Of a DNA stretch of 64,000 nucleotides, positions 13,001 through 21,886 are shown piece by piece (the first letter of the stretch is position 1; every line of letters starts with the position of its first letter). The position numbers and the translations under genes were made by a program. The notes below the pieces were generated by a model. That model ran no database searches, was not told where the DNA came from, and saw only the letters and a program-made list of their open reading frames with translations. Source of the DNA: Metellina segmentata (lineage: Eukaryota > Arthropoda > Arachnida > Araneae > Tetragnathidae); the NCBI GenBank assembly GCA_947359465.1, contig OX375876.1, positions 83,412,359-83,476,358 of the forward strand. Direction: 5' to 3'.

Positions 13001-15953
13001 CTTGTCTAGTAAATGTAAAAGTATCTTTTTATAATATTTTTTCTGACGTTTTCGGATTGTTGGCTGAAAGGATATTTCCTGATCACAGCGATCTACACCA
13101 CCCATAGTTAGATTGTAGTCAGAAACAATCTTCATTTTTTTTATTTTTGAGGCTGACCATGGAAGTATCATGAATACTGCTCATCAAACACTCATCCTTC
13201 TTATCTTTCCACCTTATAGCCAAAATCTTACCTCTTTGAAAAGCTATGATTTGACCTTTTTGTAATTTTCTTTTAGCGAATTCTGTAGGTAAATCTTGTC
13301 TGTTTATCCTTACTGTGCCATAAATATCTGTTTTTTGGGCTATAAGTAAATCTGCAAGCTCGGGTGACATGTAATAGTTATCTACAGTCACACAATAACC
13401 ATTTCCAAGAAAGCGATGCAATAGGTGCATGACGACTTTTGTAGAAAGTCCATAATTTGTATACAATTGATTGAAGACAGTACTATCTCTTGTATAGATA
13501 ATGAAGTCACAAATATACCCTGTTTCCGCCTCACAAAGCATAAAAAATTTGATTCCAAATCGTGCACGTTTGATAGGAATATATTGTTTCCAAGATAACC
13601 TTCCTTTGTAAGGCATCAAGCTTTCATCAACCGATACATCTCTTTCCGGTAAGTTAAAATTACAAAAATTTTCCCGTAAATTTTCTATTACATTATACAG
13701 CTTCCAAAGTTTTGGATTTGGAAAATCATCTTTTTTTTCAGCTTTGTTATTGCAAAAATGTAAATATTGAAAAAGCAAAATAAAACGATTTACGGGCATT
13801 ACTTTTGAGTAAACTGGAGTATGCAAAATCCTTCGATGAGACCAGTACATAGCCTGATTTGGTTTTTGGACAATACCTTGAAGAATTATTAGCCCAAAGA
13901 ATAGCTTCATTTCTTTGTCATTTGTAGGGATCCATTTTTTACTGCGGGAGCACATTGATATCTTTGCCCGTATTGCTTTTCTTTCTTGTTCTGCATAGTT
14001 GTTCGTTTTTTTGACAATTATATCCATTAGATTTGAATCCAGAAACATTTCTAAAATATCTAAAGGAGTGTAGTTTATGTTTACAGGAAAAGTTACACCT
14101 GGAGTACCTGTAAAAGGGAACCGCGGGGGCCCTGATCGGCCAGAAGCAGTTATTTCACACCAGTCTCTTGCATTTCCTATATCATCATCACCGCTATCCG
14201 TTGATTCACTGCTACTTTCAATGTCACTCTCCTCAGTTTCACCTGCGTCACTAGTATCGATGCCTTCAAAATCTTCATCTTCAGTTGAAGAATCTAAATC
14301 AACCATATAACGTTTCAAAGAACTGGATGCCATTTTACAACAAAAAGATCCCACGCGCTTTGAACCAAAAAACTTCTAATCTCTAACCTTTGAAACCTTC
14401 AGTAAAGTGCTGCCATCTATTGAATTGAGCGCACATATACTTTTCCCGAGATACAGTCGGGTTTGACAAAAAGATAAAGCCGAAATAAACGTCTCCCGAT
14501 ATATATTCGGGTATAACAATACGATGCACTCAAAAAAAAATTTCCCCGAGTAATACTCTTGGGCGTGACGTTTTCGAGTACCAGTGCTTTGCACGAGATT
14601 ATCTCGGGCATGACAGTTCAAAGGTTAAAGTCTGGTGAGAAACACATATATATATAAGATTCGTCTTGTTCAGTTTGGTGAGGTCTGGATATAAAGACTT
14701 TGAATCTTCAAACATCGACATTTAATGGCTTTGCATCTACAGCTACTATGTACAGTTGATTTATATTTTAAAAGAGTTCAGTCATCTGCAGCAGTCGTCT
14801 GCTTGGAAAAACGTATCAGCTCTCAATGGCGTCCAGGGGAAAGGTGTCTTTTCCCGTAGCATTCTGAGGGGGTCTTTAACCTATGGCGTTCTGAGAGGGT
14901 GCTGCTGGCGCAGTTTCTACATATATATCTCTATATATATGTGTGTGTGTGTATATATATATAATGTAGAAATGTATATATATATGTGTGTGTGTATATA
15001 TATATATGTAGAAACTGCAACAGCAGCACCCTCTCAGAACGCCATAGGTTAAAGACCCCTCAGAATGCTATGGGAAAAGACACCTTTCCCCTGGACGCCA
15101 TTGAGAGCTGACACGTTTTTCCAAGCAGACGACTGCTGCAGATGACTGAACTCTTTTAAAATATAAATCAACTGTATATAGTAGCTGTAGATACAAAGCC
15201 ATTAAATGTCGATGTTCAAAGATTCTAAGTCTTTATATCCAGACCTCACCAAACTGAACAAGACGAATATATATGTGTGTGTGTGTGTGTATATATATAT
15301 ATGTGTGTGTGTATATATATATAATCTAAACCAGGGCTCGAAATATCCGGGTGCATAGTGCACTTAACGTTAACAAAAGGGGGAAAGTGTTTTATGTTAT
15401 TTTGATGTTTGAACAAAATATTAGTATCGACATCTCACGCTACAAAATAACTTAATTAAAATTCCTAAATACACACTAAGCGAAAACAAAATCGCTGGGC
15501 CGTAACGGGTTTGTACAGGAGGAAGGTTTACTTGTGTCACTGCCTCCAGAACTTTCCGATGATCGAAACATTTTCCAAATGGCTCTGTTGAAGCGACTGT
15601 CGCGACAGCCGTGCGCCGTAAAATTTCGATATGTTTAAATATTTTTTATTTACTATCTACTACGAACCTATGTAAACATACCCAACTAATATAGTAGTTT
15701 ACATTACATTAATACTTTTATATTACGTTGCTTTTAAATGTGCACCTAACATATAACCTGTGCACCTAATTTAAAAACTTGGTGCACAGGGTGCACCTGT
15801 ATTAAAACATCTATTTCGAGGCCTGATCTAAACTTTCAAATATGTCAACAGGAAGAAGAATTAGAATCACATCAAGGGACCAAAATCCTGAAACCTTCCA
15901 GTGCTCGTGAAAAGAACCCAATGCTATTTTCCTCATTAATTGGGTCTGCATAA
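1079..15953 (+). CDS. TCHP: Trichoplein-like coiled-coil protein, 3' ten exons (partial)
   Basis: Ten exons join without a phase conflict, each with AG acceptor and GT donor: 1079-1192, 2910-2966, 3107-3175, 4337-4510, 8813-8925, 10216-10282, 10860-11029, 11140-11221, 11741-11926 and 15852-15953, with TAA at 15951-15953. They encode about 377 residues, nearly all charged coiled coil rich in E, K, Q and R. The order of segments (an AWQQRKEELEK helix, an EEEEK-rich block, an ERETKRLKTEKQLL segment, then an EEAVKVIGKRLDQW helix) follows the trichohyalin/plectin-homology region of trichoplein as I remember it. Vertebrate trichoplein is about 500 residues, so roughly 110-120 N-terminal residues lie before the window. 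In that family the protein binds keratin filaments, sits at centrioles and basal bodies and restrains cilium assembly. The C-terminal tail (KPSSAREKNP...) is not conserved to my eye. The 57-base second exon is the least certain. Alternative: another TPH-domain protein such as MNS1 or CFAP53. Confidence 0.62.
1193..2909 (+). other. Intron, no recognisable feature
   Basis: A+T-rich intron between the first two visible trichoplein exons. Short poly-T and TA runs (about 2288-2303 and 2758-2769) are the only structure seen. Frames here are broken by frequent stops. Confidence 0.5.
3513..4166 (-). mobile_element. Non-autonomous Helitron, 654 bp
   Basis: Read on the minus strand, the element starts with TC (TCTATATATATATAATTC, first base at 4166) and ends with CTAG at 3516-3513. 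It sits precisely between a host A and a host T, the rule for canonical Helitrons. Just before the CTAG are hairpins typical of Helitron 3' ends: GGGGGCAGGCCCCC, a GCGAGC/GCTCGC pair and GGATTGCGAAGCAATCC. There is no open coding region and it makes no target duplication. It lies in the trichoplein intron before exon 4337-4510. It also carries a histone-type stem-loop, listed separately. Confidence 0.7.
3914..3929 (-). other. Histone-mRNA-type 3' stem-loop inside the Helitron
   Basis: The minus strand reads GGCCCTTTTCAGGGCC: a six-base stem, a four-base TTTC loop and the complementary stem. This matches the metazoan histone mRNA 3' stem-loop consensus. About 16 bases downstream on the same strand is a purine-rich AACAAGACG, loosely like a histone downstream element. 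No histone coding sequence is visible upstream, so it may be a captured gene end or a chance hairpin. Confidence 0.4.
4574..5126 (+). mobile_element. Deleted Tc1/mariner element with terminal inverted repeats
   Basis: The ends are inverted repeats: CACTAGCCTACAATAATGG at the left, and its near-match CGCTACCCTACAATAATGG when the right end is reverse-complemented. Both are flanked by TA (4572-4573 and 5127-5128), the Tc1/mariner target duplication. At about 550 bp it is an internally deleted copy that keeps only the C-terminal part of the transposase. It is inserted in the intron 60 bases after trichoplein exon 4337-4510. Confidence 0.85.
4611..4901 (+). pseudogene. Tc1-like transposase, C-terminal fragment
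   Basis: A 96-residue open frame contains the second catalytic aspartate in FQDNNALCHVA and the catalytic glutamate in WPAQSPDLNPIEHLWDEL, 35 residues apart by my count. Tc1-like transposases usually have 34. The N-terminal DNA-binding domains and the first aspartate are gone, so it cannot be active alone. The frame ends in TGA soon after DELERRL, at the usual place relative to the right end of the element. Confidence 0.85.
5129..5460. other. Intron with a TA microsatellite
   Basis: A (TA)n tract lies at about 5249-5271. The rest is A+T-rich with no coding signal. Confidence 0.5.
5460..6330 (+). pseudogene. Reverse-transcriptase relic, Penelope-like or related
   Basis: Scattered frames on the + strand read as one decayed reverse transcriptase. 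IDSFDFKDLFISLSRNNL lies near 5660-5710. The catalytic box CYIDDKIFFYSPETF has YIDD at 5957-5968. A piece reading YPTELILKK follows, then FLNIYIDVSTKSIIDIYDKR near 6070-6120 and a further frame with DSNIGISIYRNLIF. The order of a DFxxLY-type motif, YIDD, a YPxEL motif and an IYDKR motif matches a family of Penelope-like or related retroelement reverse transcriptases. At least three frameshifts and several stops make it dead. Its ends are not identifiable; sequence to about 6720 may belong to the same element. It sits in the trichoplein intron 4511-8812. Confidence 0.6.
6395..6440 (+). repeat. Fragment of the SINE 3' body
   Basis: GTCGATAGTAGCCCGTTGTG followed by TTGCTCT matches the end of the SINE bodies at 25.3 and 32.5 kb (CAATAGCCCGTTGTGTTG). 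Only the tail part is present. Confidence 0.45.
7113..7388. repeat. Short hAT-like element relic
   Basis: About 36 bases (GTGCTTATTTTGATCTTCC and its flanks) are almost identical to the element at 18049-18449. The right end AGTGGGAACTCTG matches that element's terminal repeat. The left end is eroded (GTTCCACGTG). The interior differs. Confidence 0.5.
7470..7830 (-). pseudogene. Tigger/pogo-like transposase C-terminal fragment
   Basis: Reading leftward on the minus strand, two frames give IPGWSKCSAEDIGEWL, then FQILSEDELIQSVRELIDD and SASRAFECLDTVLT followed by MEQQPES. This pattern (an acidic linker, then an ALxCLxxxLxxLEQQ-type helix) is what I associate with the extreme C-terminus of pogo/Tigger DDE transposases. 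A frameshift and a stop are present and no catalytic region is seen. The assignment rests on pattern memory, so it is moderate. Confidence 0.45.
7850..8812. other. Intron remainder, very A+T-rich
   Basis: No confident feature. Around 7955-8085 the sequence is less A+T-rich and could be more of a degraded element. About 8260-8480 is nearly pure A+T. Confidence 0.4.
8926..10215. other. Intron, no recognisable element
   Basis: A (GA)n run lies at about 9818-9830. A segment at about 9235-9380 is less A+T-rich than its surroundings, but no frame or repeat match was found within the window. Confidence 0.4.
11222..11740. other. Intron, A+T-rich, nothing seen
   Basis: Short intron between trichoplein exons ending 11221 and starting 11741. 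No element ends or coding signal. Confidence 0.5.
12632..14354 (-). pseudogene. piggyBac transposase with one frameshift
   Basis: Two overlapping frames, 14354-13119 and 13171-12632, make one piggyBac (DDE_Tnp_1_7) transposase of roughly 580 residues. The N-terminus is acidic (STEDEDFEG). Catalytic aspartates are visible in VSVDESLMPYKGR, VTVDNYYMSPEL and MGGVDRCDQ. The C-terminus has a cysteine-rich zinc-finger-like domain, with CKVCCSK and then FWCSDCGVGLCLEKCF. The reading frame slips once near 13120-13170, in or near an A-rich run after HDTSMV. Everything else is open, so the insertion is young or the slip is a sequence error. The start is MGSFCCKM or, more likely by family length, the internal MASSS about seven residues later. 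A full-length product would cut and paste at TTAA. Confidence 0.88.
14445..14608. repeat. Four subterminal palindromes at 50-bp pitch
   Basis: Palindromic units CCCGAGATACAGTCGGG (14445-14461), CCCGATATATATTCGGG (14495-14511), CCCGAGTAATACTCTTGGG (14545-14563) and CGAGATTATCTCGGG (14594-14608) start 50, 50 and 49 bases apart. Each is followed by a TGACA-like word. They occupy only the transposase-promoter end of the piggyBac element. They could be transposase binding sites; that role is inferred. Confidence 0.7.
14659..15268. repeat. Long hairpin: 261-bp inverted arms around a TA/TG spacer
   Basis: The left arm is 14659-14920 and the right arm 15008-15268. The arms are reverse complements at roughly 96% by eye over about 261 bp, with a spacer of about 87 bp made of TA and TG repeats. 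It is in the trichoplein sense-strand last intron, so the pre-mRNA would carry a long double-stranded hairpin. The arm sequence recurs at 23778-23930 beside a Helitron ORF. It contains no long meaningful frame; the apparent 98-codon frame across it only translates the repeat. It is flanked by TA-rich tracts, so a target duplication cannot be read. Confidence 0.85.
15272..15325. repeat. Compound TA/TG microsatellite
   Basis: Alternating (TA)n and (TG)n blocks of the same kind as in the hairpin spacer. Confidence 0.8.
15332..15825. mobile_element. hAT-type MITE with perfect 8-bp target duplication
   Basis: ATCTAAAC is duplicated at 15324-15331 and 15826-15833. The inner ends are inverted repeats: CAGGGCTCGAAATA at the left and CAGGCCTCGAAATA from the right. 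The 494-bp interior is non-coding and has GTGCAC-rich subterminal repeats on both sides. The 8-bp duplication and CAGG start indicate the hAT superfamily. It ends only 26 bases, or 18 past the duplication, before the final trichoplein exon. Confidence 0.85.
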
Positions 15954-16320
15954 TGCTTTTACTGCCTTTTTTCACCTGATTCATAAAAATGTATAAACAA
16001 ATTCCTCCAGTGATTTCTATGACAATGATATTTTATTACAGGGGTTACATGCAATAATATTATATATATTATCTATTTATATTATATGTATATTGTAAAT
16101 ATCAACTTGGTTTTAACTGTTGGCGAATATTTCTGAAAAATGATTATTTTCACAAGTGTAGATTCTGTTTGTTGATCTGTACATTGTATATTCTTGGAAT
16201 GTTTAAACATATATAATTTATTCAACTTTTACTGATATTTTTGAAGTACATTTAACTGTCCTTGTAAGTTTTAGTATATGTTTATTTATTTGTACATTAA
16301 TTTGGCAATAAAATGTATTA
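15954..16320 (+). other. 3' UTR of the trichoplein-like gene
   Basis: A+T-rich sequence follows the TAA stop. A canonical AATAAA polyadenylation signal is at 16307-16312, about 355 bases after the stop, and a second AATAAA lies near 16570. The exact cleavage site cannot be read from sequence alone. Confidence 0.5.
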
Positions 16321-16599
16321 TTTTTATAGCCGTTTTTTAAGCAAAATTTAGAATATTTATTCTAAATCCTAAAGAACATGTATTCAAAGTAAAGTTTATT
16401 TATGCTGACTCAAATTAATAATTGAACTATCGGACTTCAAAAATTTAATATTTTTGTTCCTGTGCTTTTAGCACTTAAAGTTTCTTAACTACATTGGGAA
16501 TACAATTTTACTGTCATTTATTGTAATTTTATCATGAATTTTTTAATACAAGTTGTACCGTTTTATATAAATAAAAATATATTTTACCCTAATTTTAAG

Positions 16600-18048
16600 T
16601 TGTATTTAAATGCAAAAATCAGTTACATTAATACATGAAGTAAATAACTAATAATACCTTACACAAGCTTGATACTATATATTTGTGCTAAGAAGGTATT
16701 TTTTTGGATTTACTTAAAGAATACTTTTTCCAAAAACTAAAATTGTATTTTTTAAAATTTCAAATGAATTTTTGAGAAATAAAATGAATGACTGGAAACA
16801 AAAACTGGCATGCTTAAAATACATTTAACATGAGGACTAAGCTCTCTAGATCAGCACTGTTCAACCTCAGATAACCTATGGGTTACATAAAGAAAATAGA
16901 ATCCAAATGAGGCACGTTGATTAATAAATACAGTGCAGGTATTTAAGTATTTATAGTCTTGCAGTTGCAAAGGACAATTGTTAAAATGGAATGTCAGACC
17001 TTACATTTTAAATGCTGATAATAGCTCAATAACTTGAACTTGCATTTGGGACTAGGTTTCCACAGGTGGTGTTTTGTTCTGTGGTATTTTATGCTAACTC
17101 CACTGATTGTCTATCAAAATTTGCGATTCATAAGTGTGATCAAGTATTTCAGAGTTTGTTCATTGGAAAACTTCTGTAAAGCAAATTTTTCAAGGACCCT
17201 TCAAAACTCTTCTTGCATTTACTAGATTTGGGGAAAATTGAAATGCACTACTGGAAATGTATTTCAATTTTTATTATTTTTAATTTACAAGTTGACTTGA
17301 AAACCTTATAGGAAAAATTATCTGAAACACAAAGAAAAACTACAAAATGTGTTTCCTAGATGGTACAACAAAGAAAATGTTTCATGAATATCTACAAGAC
17401 TATAATTTGAAATGCATTACTTTGTCTGAAGCAGAAAGGCTGGATATTATTTGTGGTGCAGCTAGAAAGATGGAAAACAGAAGTTGAGAATTCAACAAAA
17501 CCCTAATTTTTCCCTTGAAATTTTTTTATCACTCATTTAGTTTCTCCCTTTTTAGTTTTCAGATTGACTTATTTAATTTCTGCAGATTTGAAGAATGAGC
17601 AATGTTATGTTTCAAATGCAAGGCAATATCTTAATTATTTAGTTTTTTATTTATAAATCGAAAGTATGAAGTTTCAGTGACATGAGTATTTTGATATAAC
17701 TTGATTTTTTCGACTGAGAAGTACAATCTTGTTACAAATGGATAAAATGTAACAACCACCTAAACAAACTCCTGCAATATACCTATCCAAAATGTATGTT
17801 TGCTATTACAAATATGAAAAGAATTGCAGGCTACTCGATCAGTTTATTTTAACCTGAGAAAGCAATTGAAATGATAAATTATTTAACATGTAAAACTTTT
17901 TTATTGAAATTACTAGTTAGGGTTGCAGTTATTTCAAATAATTGTCTTCCTTGTTTTTCTTGAGAAATTTTTTACAAATAAAAAAGTGAAAATAAAACAA
18001 AAGACAATGTGCTGCCAACAGTAGCTATAAAATGTAGATAATTTATAA
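16600..18048. other. Intergenic, with one short coding-like fragment
   Basis: Mostly A+T-rich. About 17325-17487 holds a 54-codon frame (…CFLDGTTKKMFHEYLQDYN, then LKCITLSEAERLDIICGAA, ending MENRS-stop) that looks more protein-like than its surroundings. I cannot assign it to a family, and there are no convincing splice partners. Confidence 0.35.
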
Positions 18049-18449
18049 CAGTGTTCCCACTGGTGCTTATAAAGTGCTTATTTTGATCTTCCATTTCTAA
18101 GGGCCGTTAGATAGGTAATAATAGTAGAGATACGTGTACACGTAAAAGCCCACATATTAACTGCTGAATTTTGTAAAAATCAGACTGCTTATATATATTT
18201 TGAAAAATCTCATTTTCGCGTGGCATTATTTGTGTATAATTTTTAGAAAATAGACTTGAATATTAAATTTTTTACATGCTACTGTTTTTATAAGATTAAC
18301 TAATCTGTGAGACCATCCCCATTTGGTCGAAAGTCAGATATTACATTGTAATAGGGTTTCTATAATGTTTTATGCAAGTCCTTATTTTGTCCAAGAAAGT
18401 GCTTAGAAAGTCCTTATTTTTAGTTAGAAAAAAAAGAGTGGGAACCCTG
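18049..18449. mobile_element. Short hAT-like MITE
   Basis: The left end CAGTGTTCCCACT and the reverse-complemented right end CAGGGTTCCCACT form a terminal inverted repeat of a kind common in hAT elements. The 401-bp interior is non-coding. No clean 8-bp target duplication is visible. A relative lies at 7.1 kb. Confidence 0.65.
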
Positions 18450-18829
18450 TATAAGTCATCTCATCTTTACCAGAACATAAAAATTCATTTTCTCAGATTT
18501 TTTGCCTAATCAGAAACTTGTTCAAAATCTATACAAAGCTTGACGTGTAATGGTGTCGAGATATTCCGCTGAAAAAAATTTATTAGTATTGTGTTTCATT
18601 TACCATTATATATATCTCCTTATTTTCATCTAAAAATACCAATGTGAAATAGGTTCAGTTCATTGGGGACGAAAAAAAAAATGTTTTGATCATTAATCTA
18701 AATCTACTTTTCTAAGCGTAAATTATAACACCTAGTACCTAAGCCCTATTGATATTCACCCATTTGATAGGCATGACCAGAAATGCATACTCTATTTCGA
18801 TCGATATTCACCGAGGCAGCTCTATGAAC

Positions 18830-19730
18830 TCGTTATTTGTACCAATCAGGAGGATTAAGTGGTCTGCGGTTTTAGCGAACACGTACACAAGAGCGTTATT
18901 TAAGTGAGTAAAAACATTATCCGCTAAATCACAGCGCGGACCAAAGTGTGTGTTGAGTGATCGTGACAGACGATCATTAAGGAGGATTGTGACTAAAAAT
19001 AAGAAGACCACTGCTGCAAAAGTTACTGCTGAAATGAATGTGCTCACAAACACTGAGTACCAAAAAACTAAGAAAGAAGGGAGCTCCAAAAGCAGGCTAT
19101 TTTTGGTCGAGCTGCAATTAAAAAAAACCATTCATCAATGATGCTAAAGCCTGCAAGAGGAAAAAGTAGTGTTTCAGTCATAAAGCCTGGACTATAGAGC
19201 AATGGAAGACAGTAATTTGGTCGAATGAGTTGTTTCCCACTTCTGACCGAGTTTACGTCTGGCAAACGCCATATCAAGCCTATAATACTGACTGCTTGTT
19301 ACCAAGAGTGAAACATGGCGGGGGTTCTGTGATGGTTTGGGCAGCCATATCGTGGTTTACTGTGGGCCCCATGATTACTCTGCAAGGGCACATTAAGGCC
19401 AAGGATTATGTGAACATTTTGGCCGATCAAGTCCATCCCATGGTACAAACTTTGTTCCCAATGGCGACATTATCAGGATGTCTTCCAAGACGACAAAGCC
19501 CCTATTCACACAGCTTGTATCGTCCAGGACTGGTTTTCTGTGCAAGATGATGATTTGTCACATCTCTCCTGGCCACCACAGTCACCAGACCTCATTATTA
19601 TTGAATCTTTGTAGTCTACATTGGAGAGGAAAGTGCGTGATCGCTATCCACCGCCATCAGCGATTTGGCATCAGAAGGGTCCAAAACGGAAACTTGAAAT
19701 GGGTCGAAAATATTCAATGTATAAACACAC
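18830..19730 (+). pseudogene. Tc1-like transposase relic
   Basis: Frames on the + strand read in order as a Tc1-like transposase: LSDRDRRSLRRIVTKNKKTT (helix-turn-helix region), then KAWTIEQWKTVIWSNE, HGGGSVMVWAAISW, FQDDKAPIHTACIVQDWF with the second catalytic aspartate, and WPPQSPDLIIIESL with the catalytic glutamate kept although the usual NPIE has become IIIE. Several frameshifts and stops disable it. I did not find convincing terminal inverted repeats. Confidence 0.8.
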
Positions 19731-19759
19731 TCCATTCCTATTTATACAGATTAGAATAA

Positions 19760-21106
19760 TCAGTAGCGTAATGTAGTCGCGGAAAAAAAAAAACCCGAAA
19801 CCACCCCTCTTCATTCAAGCAATTTTAACAGCAGAGAAAATTCAAAGATGTCGTTTAACTATAATTAAGTCTTCTACTCGTAGAAATTCATATTCATAAC
19901 ATTTGCATAAGAGAGCGTCTTCATATTAAATTGAGCACCCACTTCATAGTTTCCAAAACACACAATTTCGAATCCATATTAAAATTTAACTCCAGATGCC
20001 ACATTTCATGTAATTAGGTCTCGTTTCGAAGTTGTGAGTACAGAAAGATTGGAGCGCCTAATGTTAAATCAGTTTTGTACACTTTTATATATACCTTGCT
20101 AAATAATATTTCTATAGCGTTGATATTTTGTACCATATTACAGTTACACAACCCAAACAAAATCCACCTAATCTTTTATATTAAAAATAGTTTTCAGTTT
20201 GCAATAATAATTATTAAATTAATGTTTGAAAATATTATGAATGGGAACCGAATTATATTTTGATGGGAATCGATTCAGAAGGACTCCTTGTATGGCCATG
20301 CAAAATTCCAGCTCATTCTGATAATTAGTTTTTGCGCAAAATTAAATTTTCTTGATTTTTGTAATTTCAGGGGGCAACCAAAAGTTTAAAAGATATTCGA
20401 CAAACCTAGGATTGTAATTATCGGATCGTATGCACTTGCATGACAGACACAAATGTCATTAAGCTGTTCGCTTTCATGATTAAATTGGAAATTGAGTATA
20501 AAAGGTTAATTAGCCGTACAAACAAAAAGTTTCAATAACATGCTTGCATATAAGAGAGTTGTCATGTCTGTATTACCTCAGGACTTGATATAATTTCGCT
20601 GTGTTATACTAACATTGACATTCTTTAACAATCTTAGGAAAGAACAAAATATCTACTGTTTTATAATTATATGCCCAGCTAAATTATGTGTTAACATATT
20701 TTGTCATTAATTGTTACTGGTTTTAAACACGGTTGTTTCCCTAGAGGTAGCGATTTTGAAGTTCCCTGCTAATACCATTGCTTCTCTGCGTGGTGTTGCA
20801 AATTCGATAAACAAATATCTGGTGTTTTATCATGAATATATTACTAAATAAATTATTCGCAGACGGCTGATCTCCATCCAGAAGTAAAATTTCCAAGCTG
20901 ATTATTTTCCCACCACTTCAGTACAATTTTTTTAAAGTAATAGGGTAAGATTATCATTCATAAGCATGTAATATTTTAAAGAAACAGTATTGGTTTTGAT
21001 GATTAAAGATAAGAAGATAAATTCATTAAATGAAAATTGATAAGACATTATAATGATGAATTACAGACCATAGGGGTAGGACCAACACCGTTTCTAAGCT
21101 GTATGT
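19760..21106. other. Intergenic, A+T-rich, no assigned feature
   Basis: No coding frame or paired element ends found. The segment around 20380-20530 is less biased and may be degraded transposon DNA. Confidence 0.4.
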
Positions 21107-21886
21107 TAGGGGTGCAATTGCACATTATCAGGAAAAAACAGGGGCGGCCAACTTGAAATAAAAACCTTCAACAACAAAAATAAAGGTGGCTGTAAGAACT
21201 TTTTACAAATAAATACACTATCTTTAGAAATAAATACACGACACCATTCCAGTCTTTGATGGCGATGTAATGTTGATAAAGGCCGTCGTCGTAACGGTCT
21301 AAGTGAGTTTAGTCCCACGTCGTGAAGCCGTCGACAAATGGTGCGATCACTTATTGGATGATCGAGAGAGGTTTCCACTGTCCGTTGGATTCTGCAACAA
21401 TGGCTGTAGGATCAGTACGCGCATATCTTATAACACGTCGATCCTCTCTCGATCCAGTTTCTCTAGGCCTTCCTGAGCCTGGTTGACTCGGGCATGGGAC
21501 TTGTTGTATTCACCGATGCCAACAGCGCGTGCAACAGTAGCAATACTACGACCAATAAGTTGCGCAATCCATAGATTGACCATCCACCTTCTCGGAGGCC
21601 AATTAAACGGCCTCTGACAAACTCTACAAGTTGCTTAAAATGCTTGCGAACTTTTTTCCTAGACATAACTCATTGAGAAACAATGTAACCAACACAACAG
21701 CATGAAGTGAAATGAATTTGCTTCGCTACTGGATGGAGCGTGTTTGAGAGCTGCACTGCGCGTGGTGAATACTCAAACGATTCTAAAAATTTGATCATTT
21801 GCATCTCCAACGCAGATGTACCACTCCTCCAAATTTCTTTTATACCGGTTTGTTCCTTCCAGGTGCAACATTTTTGTCTTAGAGTG
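21107..21886 (-). mobile_element. Tc1-like element, 5' half only
   Basis: On the minus strand a leader with an outer end TACACTCTAAGACAAAAATG (near 21886) is followed by MSRKKVRKHFKQLVEFVRGR and LIGLREGGWS, the Tc1-like DNA-binding start. Then comes HPISDRTICRRLHDVGLNS and a frame ending FFPDNVQLHP at about 21107, just past the second catalytic aspartate. Stops and frameshifts lie between. The 3' third and the left terminal repeat are missing. Confidence 0.7.

Larger units (their letters stand above)
12333..14624 (-). mobile_element. piggyBac element, near full length
   Basis: TTAA target duplications lie at 12329-12332 and 14625-14628. The inner ends are inverted repeats: CCCTTTAACTGTCA at the left, CCTTTGAACTGTCA from the right end. 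The 2.3-kb element carries a piggyBac transposase on the minus strand with a short gap to each end. Its 5' flank holds four palindromes at 50-bp spacing (listed separately). It is inserted in the last intron of the trichoplein-like gene, antisense to it. Confidence 0.9.

Noticed and set aside
14640..14660. TATA box promoter for a gene at 14.7 kb
   Set aside because: It is part of a (TA)n tract next to the hairpin and no coding sequence follows.
14756..15052. 98-codon + frame
   Set aside because: It lies across the hairpin arm, TA/TG spacer and opposite arm; the residues (ICMCVCVYIY) are translated microsatellite.
16860..16930. hAT terminal repeat (CAGCACTGTTCAACCTC)
   Set aside because: No matching opposite end was found nearby, so an element could not be defined.
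18131..18144. 14-bp palindrome TACGTGTACACGTA as an operator
   Set aside because: Short, inside a hAT-like MITE, single copy; likely chance.
18808..19131. 107-codon minus-strand gene
   Set aside because: It is the reverse complement of the Tc1-like transposase N-terminus.
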